NCBI GenBank assembly: GCA_947455205.1
Contig: CANGNF010000028.1
Span: 1 to 63,668 of the forward strand
Origin: Acetobacteraceae bacterium
GTDB lineage: Bacteria > Pseudomonadota > Alphaproteobacteria > Acetobacterales > Acetobacteraceae
DNA: 63,668 bases
Direction: 5' to 3'
Part shown: piece after piece, positions 31,621 through 40,875 of the stretch
Position numbering within the stretch: the first letter of the stretch is position 1
Layout of the letters: every line of letters starts with the position of its first letter
The notes under the pieces: generated by a model
What the model was told of the DNA's origin: nothing
The model's database searches: none
What the model saw: the letters and a program-made list of their open reading frames with translations, nothing else
Made by a program: the position numbers and the translations under genes

Positions 31621-32607
31621 GCGGCCGCGAGACGCCTGCCGCGCCAGCACCATCACCGCCCAGCGCGCCACGGTCTCGCTGGGCAAGCCGGTGGTCTTGG
31701 TGCGGCGCTCGGCTTCCAGCAGGCTGGCGCCCACCGCTTCCAGCCCGGCCGGGCTCCATTGGCGCAGCGCGCGCTCCACCATCGGCTTGTGGCGGAAGAA
31801 GACCGGCGGGCGGATCGCCTCCATCCCGTCCTGGGCCGCCTGCTGCAGGCGCTGCACATGGCGCAGGGCGCCGCGCACCACCTGCACCGCATTGGCACCC
31901 TCGGCAAAGGCGGCGTCCAGCGCGGCATCGGCCTTGGCGACCTCGCCGGCCATGGCGTGCAGCAGGGCTTCCTCCAGGTCGCTGGCGCTGCCCTCGGCAA
32001 TGCAGGCCAGGCAGTCCTCCGGCGTCACCTTGGCCCCGGCGCCGACATACAGCGCCAGCTTCTCCAGCTCCCGCCGCAGCAGCATGCGGTCCTCGCCCAG
32101 GCGCTGGGCCAGCCAGTCCAGCGCCGCCGGCTCGGCGCCCACGCCCAGTTCCGCCAGCACGCGGCCGATGGTGCCGGCCAGCTCGGCGCCGCGCTCGCGG
32201 TAGCAGGCAATCACCTGGGCCGTAGGGGCGGCTTCCAGCACGCCGCGCAGCCCGGTCTTGTTCGGCTTCAGCTCGCCGCCTTCCAGCACCACCAGGCCGG
32301 GGCCGCGCCCATTGGCGGCAGCCGCGGCGGCCTTGGCGAAGGCATCGCCGGCATCGCGCACCCGCACCAGCATGCGCCCGCCGACCATCGGCAGCATCGC
32401 CGCCTCATCCGCCAGCCGGCCGACATCGCGGGCGCTCTCGGCGCCCACATCCACCAGGCGCATGTCGTCGCCCTGGGTCACCGCCGCCACCAGCGCCTCC
32501 GCGCGTTCGCGCACCAGGCCGGAATCATCGCCGAACAGCAGCACCACCCGGGTCTCGCCGGGGTTGGCCAGGAAGGCGGGGATGCGCTTGGCGTCCAGCT
32601 TGGCCAA
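31618..32607 (-). CDS. holA: DNA polymerase III delta subunit
   Basis: The 329-residue clamp-loader subunit opens the sliding clamp. Family features include AFLANPGETRVVLLFGDDSG LVRERAEAL-type N-terminus (read here as FGDDSGLVRERAEALV), VLEGGELKPNKTGLRGVLEA and AQRLGEDRMLLRRELEKLAL, the last being the delta-subunit signature. It follows lptE by 8 bases and leuS before that, the usual alphaproteobacterial leuS-lptE-holA order; convergent with parB. Confidence 0.9.
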   Translation of the reverse strand: MAKLDAKRIPAFLANPGETRVVLLFGDDSGLVRERAEALVAAVTQGDDMRLVDVGAESARDVGRLADEAAMLPMVGGRMLVRVRDAGDAFAKAAAAAANGRGPGLVVLEGGELKPNKTGLRGVLEAAPTAQVIACYRERGAELAGTIGRVLAELGVGAEPAALDWLAQRLGEDRMLLRRELEKLALYVGAGAKVTPEDCLACIAEGSASDLEEALLHAMAGEVAKADAALDAAFAEGANAVQVVRGALRHVQRLQQAAQDGMEAIRPPVFFRHKPMVERALRQWSPAGLEAVGASLLEAERRTKTTGLPSETVARWAVMVLARQASRGR

Positions 32608-32615
32608 GCGCGCCC

Positions 32616-33212
32616 TCAGCCCTGGGTGGTGCGCATGTAGGCGCGCAGGTTGGTGGCGACGTTCAGGAACACCTGCTCCACCATCTCGTCCAGCAGGCGG
32701 CGCTGCATCGCGTCGCTGGAGATCTCGGCGGTGAAGAACTGGAAGTCCGGCACGTTGAAGGCGTCGATCGTCCGCACCGCGCCGCGCTTGATCTCTTCCG
32801 GCGGGCTGCCGCGACGCAGCAGCACCCAGTTGCTGGTGGCGGTGAAGCGCAGGCGGGAGATCGCGCCATCGCTGCGATAGCCCAGCACCTCGGCGCCATA
32901 GACCACGTTGACCTGCAGCGTGTACTTCGGCGCCACCGTCTCGCCGCCGGCGGCGTCGGTGAAGCGGCGTTCCAACGCCCGGGTCATCAGCACGCCGGAG
33001 CGTTCGCCGATGTAGTCCAGCCGAATGGCCGCGAGTTCGCGCCTGAGGTCCACCGCCATGCCGGCGGCGCCAGAGGCCGGGCCGTACAGGGGCTGGAAGC
33101 CGCAGCCCGCCAGCGCCAGCAGCGCGCCGGCACCCAGCAGCCCGCGCCTGGGGCTGGCTGGCACCGGCGCGGCGGCGCTAGACGACGAAGTTGACAACGC
33201 GGCCTTTGACAT
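32616..33212 (-). CDS. lptE: LPS-assembly lipoprotein LptE
   Basis: The 198-residue protein is an outer-membrane lipoprotein that plugs LptD for lipopolysaccharide export. A leader ending [14 protein letters not shown] carries the lipobox, with Cys37 as the lipidation site, followed by GFQPLYG, the family's characteristic mature start. Then come RALERRF and KYTLQVNV and a C-terminal [16 protein letters not shown]. Start MSKAAL at 33212 overlaps the end of leuS by 35 bases; the longer frame to 33296 is not supported. It lies between leuS and holA as expected. Confidence 0.85.
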   Translation of the reverse strand: MSKAALSTSSSSAAAPVPASPRRGLLGAGALLALAGCGFQPLYGPASGAAGMAVDLRRELAAIRLDYIGERSGVLMTRALERRFTDAAGGETVAPKYTLQVNVVYGAEVLGYRSDGAISRLRFTATSNWVLLRRGSPPEEIKRGAVRTIDAFNVPDFQFFTAEISSDAMQRRLLDEMVEQVFLNVATNLRAYMRTTQG

Positions 33213-35754
33213 GGATGCGCTTCCGGATGGGGCGGCCTTCAAGGGCACGTTGCACATTCTCCTCCGCCTCGGCGGCGGCGAACACTGTAGCCTCATCCGC
33301 GCCCACCGGAACCTCGATGGTGGCGCGCAGCTTGCCGAGGACCTGCACCGCCAGGGTCAGCGTCTCCGCCTTCAGCAGCGACGGGTCGGCCTCCAGCCAG
33401 GGCAGTTCGGCAACCAGCTGGGTGGTGCCGGGGTGCAGCAGCGCCCACAGCTCCTCCGCCAGGTGCGGCATGGCCGGGCTGGCCAGCCGGGCCAGTGCCT
33501 CCAGCGCCTCGCGCCGCGCCGCCGCATCGGCCGCATCCGCATCGGCTACGGCATTGCCCAGCTCATGGATGCGCGCGACGGCGACGTTGAAGGAGAAGCT
33601 CTCCCACGCCTCGGTCACCGCCTGGATGGTGCGGTGGGTGGCCTGGCGCAGCTTGCGGCTGGCCGCGGCATCGCTGCCGCCGCCGGGTGCGGCGGCCAGG
33701 CGGTACAGCCGCTGGATGAAGCGATGCGCGCCGGCGACGCCGCTCTCGGTCCATTCCATGTCGCGCTCGGGCGGGTTGTCCGAGAGGATGTACCAGCGGG
33801 CGGTATCGGCGCCGTATTTGTCGATGATGAAGCCGGGGTCCACCGTGTTCCGCTTGGACTTCGACATCGCCTCGACGCGACCAATCGTCACCGGCTCGTT
33901 GCCGCCCTTGACGATGGCGCTGCGGCTGCCGTCGGGGCCGGCGCTGATGTCGATCTCGTCGGGGTAGAGCCAGCGTCCATCGGCGCCCTTGTAGCTCTCA
34001 TGCGTCACCATGCCCTGGGTGAACAGCCCGGCGAAGGGCTCCTCCACGGCCAGGTGGCCGGTGACCTGCATGCCCCGGGTGAAGAAGCGGCTGTACAGCA
34101 GGTGCAGGATCGCGTGCTCGATGCCACCGATATACTGGTCCACCGGCAGCCAGGAATTCACCGCCTCGCGCGTCACCGGCTCGGCGGCGCGGGGGGAGCA
34201 GAAGCGGGCGAAGTACCAGGAGCTGTCGACGAAGGTGTCGAAGGTATCGGTCTCTCGCCGCGCCGCCTTGCCGCAGGCCGGGCAGTTCACATGCTTCCAG
34301 GTCGGGTGGTGGTCCAGCGGGTTGCCGGGGCGGGAGAAGTCCACGTCATCCGGCAGCCGCACCGGCAGTTCGGCCTTCGGCACCGGCACCACGCCGCAGT
34401 CGTCGCAATGGATGAAGGGGATCGGGCAGCCCCAGTAGCGCTGGCGGGAGACACCCCAGTCGCGCAGCCGCCAGTTGGTGACACCCTTGCCGACGCCAAG
34501 CGCCTCCAGCCGGGCGATGGCGGCGCGCTTGGCCTCCACCGTGCCCAGCCCGTCGAAGGGGCCGGAGTTGATGGCCACGCCCTCATCGGTGAAGGGCAGT
34601 TTTACTTGCGCGCCGCTGGCGGGCGCCACCACCTGCAGGATCGGCAGGCCGTACTTGGTGGCGAACTCGAAGTCGCGCTCGTCATGCGCCGGGCAGCCGA
34701 ACAGTGCGCCGGTGCCGTATTCCATCAGCACGAAGTTGGCGATCCAAACCGGGAAGGTCGCTCCCTCGATGAAGGGATGCGCCACGCGGAAGCCGGTATC
34801 GATGCCACGCTTTTCCGCCTGCTCGATCGCGGCTTCCGACGTGCCCATGCGGCGGCATTCGGCGACGAACTCGGCGATCGCGGGGTCGCGTTCGGCGGCG
34901 GCGGCGGCCAGCGGGTGCTCGGCGGCGACGGCCATGAAGGACATGCCGTAGAGCGTGTCCGGCCGGGTGGTGAAGACCTCCACCGTCCCGGTCGGCGGCG
35001 CGGCCTCGGCGGTCAGCTTGAAGCTGAAGCGCGCGCCCTCGCTGCGGCCGATCCAGTTGGCCTGCATCAGCTTCACCCGCTCGGGCCAGCGGTCCAGCGT
35101 GCCCAGCGCTTCCAGCAGCTGCGGCGCGAACTTGGTGATGCCGAAGGCCCAGTTGGGCAGCAGCTTCTTTTCCACCAGCGCGCCGCTGCGCCAGCCACGG
35201 CCGTCGATCACCTGCTCATTGGCCAGCACGGTGCCATCCACCGGGTCCCAGTTGACCCAGGCTTCCTTGCGCTCCACCAGCCCGGCCTTGAAGAAGTCCA
35301 GGAACAGCGCCTGCTGCTGGCCGTAGTATTCCACGTCGCAGGTGGCGAACTCGCGCTCCCACTCGATGCTCAGCCCCATGCGCTTCAGCTCGGCGCGCAT
35401 GTTGGCGATGTTGTCGTAGGTCCACTTGCCTGGGTGGATGCCGCGCTCGCGCGCCGCGTTCTCGGCCGGCAGGCCGAAGGCGTCCCAGCCCATCGGGTGC
35501 ATCACCTGGAAGCCGCGGGCGCGCTTGTAGCGCGCGACCACGTCGCCCAGCGTGTAGTTGCGGACATGCCCCATGTGGATCTTGCCCGACGGGTACGGGA
35601 ACATCTCCAGCACGTAGTACTTCGGCTTGTCGGCGGCCGGCACGTCCGGGACGCTGAAGCAGCGGCGCTCCGCCCAGGCCTGCTGCCAGCGCGGTTCGCT
35701 GCTGCGGAAGTCGTGACGGATCTCGGCGCGGGGCGTGGTGCTGCTGTCGCTCAT
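33178..35754 (-). CDS. leuS: Leucyl-tRNA synthetase
   Basis: The 858-residue class I synthetase shows [20 protein letters not shown] with the HIGH-type motif as HMGH at 60-63, [16 protein letters not shown], the editing domain (about 230-430) and the KMSKS-type loop as [12 protein letters not shown] near residue 627. An anticodon-binding domain and a C-terminal domain ending RVVNFVV close it. The start MSDSSTT at 35754 is chosen because the longer open frame encodes unrelated arginine-rich residues. It heads the leuS-lptE-holA operon. Confidence 0.95.
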   Translation of the reverse strand: MSDSSTTPRAEIRHDFRSSEPRWQQAWAERRCFSVPDVPAADKPKYYVLEMFPYPSGKIHMGHVRNYTLGDVVARYKRARGFQVMHPMGWDAFGLPAENAARERGIHPGKWTYDNIANMRAELKRMGLSIEWEREFATCDVEYYGQQQALFLDFFKAGLVERKEAWVNWDPVDGTVLANEQVIDGRGWRSGALVEKKLLPNWAFGITKFAPQLLEALGTLDRWPERVKLMQANWIGRSEGARFSFKLTAEAAPPTGTVEVFTTRPDTLYGMSFMAVAAEHPLAAAAAERDPAIAEFVAECRRMGTSEAAIEQAEKRGIDTGFRVAHPFIEGATFPVWIANFVLMEYGTGALFGCPAHDERDFEFATKYGLPILQVVAPASGAQVKLPFTDEGVAINSGPFDGLGTVEAKRAAIARLEALGVGKGVTNWRLRDWGVSRQRYWGCPIPFIHCDDCGVVPVPKAELPVRLPDDVDFSRPGNPLDHHPTWKHVNCPACGKAARRETDTFDTFVDSSWYFARFCSPRAAEPVTREAVNSWLPVDQYIGGIEHAILHLLYSRFFTRGMQVTGHLAVEEPFAGLFTQGMVTHESYKGADGRWLYPDEIDISAGPDGSRSAIVKGGNEPVTIGRVEAMSKSKRNTVDPGFIIDKYGADTARWYILSDNPPERDMEWTESGVAGAHRFIQRLYRLAAAPGGGSDAAASRKLRQATHRTIQAVTEAWESFSFNVAVARIHELGNAVADADAADAAARREALEALARLASPAMPHLAEELWALLHPGTTQLVAELPWLEADPSLLKAETLTLAVQVLGKLRATIEVPVGADEATVFAAAEAEENVQRALEGRPIRKRIHVKGRVVNFVV

Positions 35755-35968
35755 GGCTGTGTTCAATCTGGTCCAGGGGCAGGGAATAAGCCGCGCCGCG
35801 CAATCAGGGAAGGCCGGGCGACGCAACGGCGCGCATTCCGCCGCGGCGTGGCGCCCGCGCCCGCCGGCGCGCCGCCCACGAGGCCACACCGCCACGTGAC
35901 CCACCGCGCCGCCGGCCACGCGATATACCCGGCCCAGGCCCGGCCGGCGCCGGCCCGCGGGAGGCTTC

Positions 35969-36559
35969 ATGGCGCATTCGATCCTCGTCCTCTACGGCTC
36001 CTACAGGTCGGACCGCACCGGCATTCGGCTGGCGCGCCACCTGGTGGGCGCGCTCGGCGCGCGCGGCGCCCGGGCGGAGCTGGTGGATGCGCGGGAGGTC
36101 GGGCTGCCGATGCTGGACCGCATGTACAAGGAACACCCGCCCGGCACCGCGCCGGCCAACATGGAAGCGCTGGCCGGGAAGATCCGGGCCGCCGATGCCT
36201 TCCTCTTCGTCGCCGGCGAATACAATTGGGGCGTGCAGCCCGGGCTGAAGAACCTGACCGACCACTTCCTGGAGGAGTGGTTCTGGCGCCCGGCGGCCAT
36301 CGCCAGCTATTCCGCCGGCCGCATCGCCGGGGCGCGCGCCAACCTGGCCTGGCACGGCACGCTGTCGGAGATGGGGATGGTGGTGATCCCCAGCGTGCTG
36401 ACGGTGGGCCCGATCACCGCCGCGCTGGACGAGGCGGGACAGCCGACCGGCGAGGCCGGCGCGGCGCTGGCGAAAAGCTTCCCGCGCTTCGCCGCCGAAC
36501 TGGAATGGTGGGCCGAGGCCAGCCGCCGCCAGCGCGACCACCAGCCGCCGCCCTACTGA
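35969..36559 (+). CDS. NADPH-dependent FMN reductase family protein
   Basis: The 196-residue flavodoxin-like protein begins [20 protein letters not shown], the phosphate-binding loop for FMN, and has [20 protein letters not shown] with the flavin-contacting Pro/Tyr region, typical of the FMN_red family (azoreductase / chromate reductase relatives). It probably reduces quinones or azo compounds with NAD(P)H. It is divergent from leuS and followed by two hairpin repeats before a convergent gene. Confidence 0.8.
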   Translation: MAHSILVLYGSYRSDRTGIRLARHLVGALGARGARAELVDAREVGLPMLDRMYKEHPPGTAPANMEALAGKIRAADAFLFVAGEYNWGVQPGLKNLTDHFLEEWFWRPAAIASYSAGRIAGARANLAWHGTLSEMGMVVIPSVLTVGPITAALDEAGQPTGEAGAALAKSFPRFAAELEWWAEASRRQRDHQPPPY

Positions 36560-36606
36560 GGCCGGCGGCCGGTCACCGGCACGGGGCAGGCGGGGCGCCG
36601 CGCCGC

Positions 36607-36656
36607 TAGAGCAATATCCGTTCTGATGGGATCATCAGAACGAATTTCTTGCTCTA
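36607..36656. repeat. Palindromic intergenic element A
   Basis: An inner hairpin GTTCTGATG-GGAT-CATCAGAAC (36620-36641) is enclosed by TAGAGCAA at 36607 and TTGCTCTA ending at 36656, a nested palindrome of 50 bases. A related degenerate copy lies at 31571-31620. It is probably a dispersed repeat that also acts as a terminator. Confidence 0.65.
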
Positions 36657-36670
36657 GTTTCAACAGGTTA

Positions 36671-36710
36671 TAGAGCACGAAATGCGCCCGACAGGGCGCA
36701 TGGTGCTCTA
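36671..36710. repeat. Palindromic intergenic element B
   Basis: TAGAGCAC (36671) pairs with GTGCTCTA (36703-36710) around an inner hairpin ATGCGCCC-GACA-GGGCGCAT. It shares the TAGAGCA/TGCTCTA ends of element A, 14 bases away, and runs into the stop codon of the next minus-strand gene. Confidence 0.6.
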
Positions 36711-37169
36711 GGCCATCGGCTCCAGCACCACCACGGGGATCTCCCGCTCAGTCTTGGTCTGGTAGTCGGCATAGGGCGGCCAGAAGTCCAGCGACTTGGT
36801 CCACAGCCGGGCGCGTTCCTCGCCGCTGGCGGTGCGGGCGCGCGCCTTCAGATGGCGGGTGCCGACCTGGATCTCCACCTCGGGATTCGCCTCTATGTTG
36901 CGGTACCAGCCGGGGTGCTGCGGCGCGCCGCCCTTGGACGCCACGATGAAGAAGCGGCCCTCCTCCTCGCCATAGAACAGCGGGAAGATGTAGCGGTCCC
37001 CGGTCTTCCGCCCCGCCGTGGTCAGCAGCAGGGACGGCACCGTCATCTCCGGCCGGCCGGGCAGGGTGATGCGGTACATGTGGCCATCGGTGCCACCGCT
37101 GTTGATGTAGCGGTTCGCGTGTTCCAGCATCCAGTCCGGCAGGTTGGGGGCAAGCTTGGCGTCGGGCAT
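36708..37169 (-). CDS. Deazaflavin-type nitroreductase family protein
   Basis: The 153-residue protein resembles the F420H2-dependent nitroreductase (DDN-like) split-barrel family: TVPSLLLTTAGRKTGDRYIF is the cofactor-binding signature, followed by FFIVASKGGAPQHPGWYRNI and EANPEVEIQVGTR. Many proteobacterial members bind FMN or an unknown flavin, since F420 is not general. The role is unknown. The start MPDAKL at 37169 is followed by a short N-terminal helix; the longer frame is a shadow. Confidence 0.8.
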   Translation of the reverse strand: MPDAKLAPNLPDWMLEHANRYINSGGTDGHMYRITLPGRPEMTVPSLLLTTAGRKTGDRYIFPLFYGEEEGRFFIVASKGGAPQHPGWYRNIEANPEVEIQVGTRHLKARARTASGEERARLWTKSLDFWPPYADYQTKTEREIPVVVLEPMA

Positions 37170-37259
37170 CTTCGGTCTCCCATCTCGGTGCGGCCAGCCT
37201 ATCATGGCGCCGCCCTGGCGCGGCAGCCCGGCGCACCCCCTCACGCACAGGCGATCAGC

Positions 37260-37646
37260 ATGCGGTTCAACCACGTCGCCAACCGGCTGGCCCCTCGCCA
37301 CTTCGAGACCGTGGTGGAGATGCTGGCGACGCAGCTCGGCTTCATCCAGCTGCGCCGCACCGAACGCTCGATCTGGCTGCGCCAGCCCGGCGCCAATGTG
37401 GACCTGCAGTTCAGCCGCAGCGAAACCGCCAACCGGGACGCCGACAAGCTGCGCAGCCAGGTCGCCTTCCTCAGCGAGACGCCGGAAGCGGCCCTGCACG
37501 CCCTGGCCGAATGGCTGCGCGGACGCGGCATCGCCGCCGAGGTGGGCGCCTATTCGCCGCGCGAATTCTACCTCGACGCGCCCGAGACCTTCGTCGACTT
37601 CGTCATCGAGGCCATGCTGCCGGAACTGGCCGACTACGGCGTCTGA
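37260..37646 (+). CDS. Small hypothetical protein, possibly VOC/glyoxalase-like
   Basis: The 128-residue protein begins MRFNHVANRLAPRHFETVVE, then LATQLGFIQLRRTERSIWLR. The opening 'FNHV' followed by a partner-strand pattern looks like one half of a vicinal-oxygen-chelate unit, with His5 as a possible metal ligand. No second domain is present. The 3' end overlaps the convergent dioxygenase gene by 13 bases. Composition is normal for the genome. Function is unknown. Confidence 0.6.
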   Translation: MRFNHVANRLAPRHFETVVEMLATQLGFIQLRRTERSIWLRQPGANVDLQFSRSETANRDADKLRSQVAFLSETPEAALHALAEWLRGRGIAAEVGAYSPREFYLDAPETFVDFVIEAMLPELADYGV

Positions 37647-38647
37647 GCCAGCCAGCTCTTCGCCTCCCCGGCATAGGCGGCGCCGGGGTTGCCGCTGACG
37701 GTGGTGCGCCACATCACCCGCTCCAGCGCCTGGGCGTCGAACCAGGTGGCGGCGTGGCTGGTGCAGCGGTTGTCCCACACCACCAGGTCGCCCTCGGTCC
37801 ATTCATGCACGTAGACGAAGCGCGGCTGGGTCAGGTGCGCCATCAGTTCCGCCAGCAGCGCGGCGCCATCGCCATGCGGGCCGGGCTGCATGCCGATGAA
37901 GGGGCCGTCCAGCCAATCCATCTGGCCGTATTCGCACAGGTACAGCGCCGGCTTGCCCGTCACAGGATGCACCCGCACCACCGGCTGGCGCTGCGGCCGC
38001 TGGTGCGGCGCCAGCACGCGCGGCGTCTCCCCGGCCAGCACGGCGGCGCGCTTGCGCCCGGCGGAGGAGCTGACATGCAGCCCTTCCAGCCCCCCGATGC
38101 GGGCCTTCAGCGCGGCCGGCAGCGCGGCATGAGCGGCGGTGGCATCGGCGAACAGCGTCTGCCCCTGGCCGCGCGGCACGGGGCGCACGGCCAGGAACAG
38201 CGACACATCCGGCGGCGGGCGGCGATAGCTCTGGTCGGTGTGCCAGCCCAGCCGATGCGGGAACTGCACAGGCAGATGGCCTTCCGCGGTCAAGGGCGGG
38301 TCGGGGCGGGCGGGTGGCTGGCGCTCCACGCCGGGGATGTTGGAGACGACGAAGATCTCCGGCACCTCCGGGTGCACCCAATGCGGCTCCATGCCGGTCT
38401 GGCGGTAGTTCTCCACCTCGGTGCCGAAGATCTGGCTGAGCCGCAGCAGCAGCTCCGGCGCCTGCACCATCCCGGCCATGCCGGGCAGCAGCAGCAGGCC
38501 GTTCGCGGCGGCAAGTGCGGAGGGCAGCGCGCCGGGGTCGCGCTCGGCGGCCTGCACCAGCGCGGCGGCGCCGGGCTCGCGCCAGGTCGCGCTGGCACCG
38601 AAGCCGGCACCGGGCAGCGGCCCGGCCACATCGAACCCGTCGCGCAT
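37634..38647 (-). CDS. TauD/TfdA-family 2-oxoglutarate-dependent dioxygenase (1)
   Basis: The product of about 337 residues has the Fe(II)/2-oxoglutarate motif: GWHTDQSY gives the HxD pair, CTSHAATWF the distal His, and VMWRTTVSG the Arg that binds 2-oxoglutarate. IFGTEVENYRQTG and VSNIPGVE fit the TauD family N-terminal half. Members oxidise taurine, sulfonates, herbicides or carnitine-like compounds; the substrate here is unknown. Start at MRDGFD (38647) or MEDAMRD (38659). It is divergent from an alpha/beta hydrolase. Confidence 0.8.
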   Translation of the reverse strand: MRDGFDVAGPLPGAGFGASATWREPGAAALVQAAERDPGALPSALAAANGLLLLPGMAGMVQAPELLLRLSQIFGTEVENYRQTGMEPHWVHPEVPEIFVVSNIPGVERQPPARPDPPLTAEGHLPVQFPHRLGWHTDQSYRRPPPDVSLFLAVRPVPRGQGQTLFADATAAHAALPAALKARIGGLEGLHVSSSAGRKRAAVLAGETPRVLAPHQRPQRQPVVRVHPVTGKPALYLCEYGQMDWLDGPFIGMQPGPHGDGAALLAELMAHLTQPRFVYVHEWTEGDLVVWDNRCTSHAATWFDAQALERVMWRTTVSGNPGAAYAGEAKSWLAQTP

Positions 38648-38790
38648 CGCATCCTCCATGGCCGGGCGCACAGCACGCCAGCCCACCGCGCGGCGGTCAA
38701 CCGGCTTCCGGCCCCGCTGCGGCCGACCTGCCCTCCGATTGACAGCGCCGCGCCGCCGGTCCGCACTGCGGCCAACCCGGAGGAAACCGC

Positions 38791-39540
38791 ATGCCCATCC
38801 TCGCCCGCCCCGACGGCGTCATCCACTACCAGGTGCATGGCGCCGGCTTCCCGGTGCTGCTCTTCGCGCCCGGCGGCCTGCGGTCCCGCATGGAGATGTG
38901 GCCCAGCCCGCCCGGCGGCCCGGCGCGGCCCTGGGTGGACTGGACCCGCGCCCTGCCCGAAGCCGGCTTCTGCGCGGTGGCGATGGACCAGCGCAACGCC
39001 GGCCAATCCCGCACCGAGATCCGCGCCGACCATGGCTGGCACACCTACACCGCCGACCACCTGGCGCTGATGGATCACCTCGGCTTCCCACGCTTCCATG
39101 TGCTGGGCGGCTGCATCGGCGGCAGCTACTGCCTGAACGCGGTGGCCGCCGCGCCCGGCCGCGTCGCCAGCGCGGTGCTGCAGAACCCCATCGGCGTCCA
39201 TCCGGAACACAGCACCTACTTCCCTGACAGCCACCGCGACTGGAGCGCCGAGCAGCGCGCCGCCCGGCCGGCGCTGGACCCCGCGGCGCTGGCCAGCTTC
39301 GGCTGCAACATGTGGGACCACGACTTCGTCTTCTGCGTGGACCGTGCCTTCGCCAAGGCCTGCCCGGTGCCGACCATGCTGCTGCCGGGCACCGACATTC
39401 CGCACCCCGCCGCCACCAGCGCCGAACTGGCCGCGCTGCTGCCCGGTGTGGAGGTGCTGACCGAGTGGCGCGGGCCGCAGCACCTGGCGGCGCAGGAGGC
39501 CGCCGTGGTGGACTTCCTCCGCCGCCATACCCCGGCTTGA
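38791..39540 (+). CDS. Alpha/beta hydrolase with a Cys nucleophile
   Basis: The 249-residue single-domain hydrolase has the oxyanion loop FAPGGLRSRM and the nucleophile elbow VLGGCIGGSYCLNAV, in which Cys108 occupies the place of the usual Ser. The likely acid lies in LLPGTDIPHP and the His in GPQHLAAQEAAVVDF. Cys nucleophiles are known in dienelactone hydrolases. A lactone- or ester-opening step is a reasonable guess, supported by the downstream amidohydrolase (52 bases away). Confidence 0.75.
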   Translation: MPILARPDGVIHYQVHGAGFPVLLFAPGGLRSRMEMWPSPPGGPARPWVDWTRALPEAGFCAVAMDQRNAGQSRTEIRADHGWHTYTADHLALMDHLGFPRFHVLGGCIGGSYCLNAVAAAPGRVASAVLQNPIGVHPEHSTYFPDSHRDWSAEQRAARPALDPAALASFGCNMWDHDFVFCVDRAFAKACPVPTMLLPGTDIPHPAATSAELAALLPGVEVLTEWRGPQHLAAQEAAVVDFLRRHTPA

Positions 39541-39592
39541 CCGGGCCACGCCGCCGCGTAGCCTTCCCGCCCAGCAACAGGGGGCGAACGCC

Positions 39593-40432
39593 ATGATCAT
39601 CGACGCGCAGGTCCACGCCTATGAGCGCGACCATCCGGGCCGCCCCTGGCACGCCGTGCTGCATGGCCCGAAGGAGGTCACCACCGCCGACATGGTCAAG
39701 GCGATGGACGCGGTCGGCGTGGACGCCGCCGTGCTGGTCTCCGCCTTCACCATGTACCGCTACGACGCCAGCTACGCGCTGGACACCTACACCGCCCATC
39801 CCGGCCGCTTCTGCGTGGTCAAGCCGGTCGACCCGACCGACCCCGGCGTGGCCGAGACCATCGCCGACTGGAAGCGCACCAAGGGCGCCGTCGCGATCCG
39901 GCTGATGATGACGCGCGGCATGTCGGAGGACCCGGCCGACCCCGGCATCAACCTGGTGCTGGCCACCGCCGGCAAGTTGGGCCTGCCGGTCAACGTGCTG
40001 TGCTGGGGCCGGACGGCGCAGGTCAGCCAGCTGGCGGCGCGCAACCCTGACACCCAGCTGGTGATCGACCACCTGGGGCTGCAGCAGCCCTTCGAGCCGC
40101 CGCGGCTGGAGACGCCCTGGGCCGACCTGCCCAGCGTGCTGGCGCTGGCCAAGCACCCCAACGTGGTCATCAAGATCACCGGGGCCTGCACGCTTTCCCG
40201 CGGCGAATACCCCTATGCCGATATCTGGGAACCGCTGGGCCGCATTTTTGATAGTTACGGCATCGACCGCTGCCTGTGGGGCACCGACTGGACCCGCGCG
40301 GTGGAGCTGATGACCTATGCCGAGGGCGTCGAGCCGTTCCGCCTGACCGACAAGCTTTCGGCCAGCGACAAGGCCATGCTGATGGGCGGCACGCTGCAGC
40401 GCGTCTACAAATGGACGCCAACGCCCCGGTAG
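39593..40432 (+). CDS. Amidohydrolase-family metal-dependent hydrolase (1)
   Basis: The 279-residue amidohydrolase-2 type TIM-barrel protein contains IIDAQVHAY at the N-terminus (HxH reduced to QVH), VIDHLGLQQPF, and a C-terminal CLWGTDWTRAVELM. The last supplies the Asp that binds metal in lactonases and decarboxylases of this family. Ring opening or hydrolysis of a lactone is likely but not provable. It follows the Cys-nucleophile hydrolase by 52 bases in a probable operon. Confidence 0.75.
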   Translation: MIIDAQVHAYERDHPGRPWHAVLHGPKEVTTADMVKAMDAVGVDAAVLVSAFTMYRYDASYALDTYTAHPGRFCVVKPVDPTDPGVAETIADWKRTKGAVAIRLMMTRGMSEDPADPGINLVLATAGKLGLPVNVLCWGRTAQVSQLAARNPDTQLVIDHLGLQQPFEPPRLETPWADLPSVLALAKHPNVVIKITGACTLSRGEYPYADIWEPLGRIFDSYGIDRCLWGTDWTRAVELMTYAEGVEPFRLTDKLSASDKAMLMGGTLQRVYKWTPTPR

Positions 40433-40494
40433 TGGGGTTGCAGAACGAAATGGGAACATGCTAGCCTGCCGGCGATTCGGCAGGAATGACTGGC

Positions 40495-40839
40495 ATGGCT
40501 TCCAAGAAGCAGCGGGCGGTGCGCCCGCTGGACGCGGCGTTGACCCGGTTGCAGGCCCTGGCCATGCGCGCGGTGCAGCCGCATCGCATGGCGCGGGAAG
40601 TGGACATCATCGTCGCCGAATGGCGTGCGGCCGAGGAGTACGACACGGTGCGCGAACGCCTGGGCGAGCTGCATGAGCTGCTGGCCGCCGGCGTGGCGGA
40701 TGCCGAGGAGCAGGTCTCCTACGTCGATGCCGAGGAACCGGCGGCAGCCAAGCAGGCCCAGGCGACGCTGGCCGCGCTGGTGGCCACGCTGGGCGCGGTG
40801 CAGCGCGCCGCCGAAGCGCCGGAAGCCGCGGCGGCGTAA
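40495..40839 (+). CDS. Small uncharacterised alpha-helical protein
   Basis: The 114-residue product starts MASKKQRAVRPLDAALTRLQ and is alanine/glutamate-rich, with EEQVSYVDAEEPAAAKQA in the middle and a helical C-terminus. It looks fully helical, with no membrane segment, cysteine motif or recognisable domain. ATG 40495 is preferred because AGGA lies 8 bases upstream; ATG 40486 is in frame but has no spacing. It follows the amidohydrolase by 62 bases but may be separately expressed. Confidence 0.6.
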   Translation: MASKKQRAVRPLDAALTRLQALAMRAVQPHRMAREVDIIVAEWRAAEEYDTVRERLGELHELLAAGVADAEEQVSYVDAEEPAAAKQAQATLAALVATLGAVQRAAEAPEAAAA

Positions 40840-40875
40840 CCCGCTACCGGGCCACCGGCCCGGCGCGCGCGCCGC

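Noticed and set aside
33853..33875. AMSKS instead of KMSKS in LeuRS as a defect
   Set aside because: The essential SKS part is kept and the first Lys varies in class I synthetases; the rest of the enzyme is intact.
33025..36609. A 1194-residue open frame antisense to leuS
   Set aside because: It is a shadow of leuS and lptE with random composition and no recognised domain.
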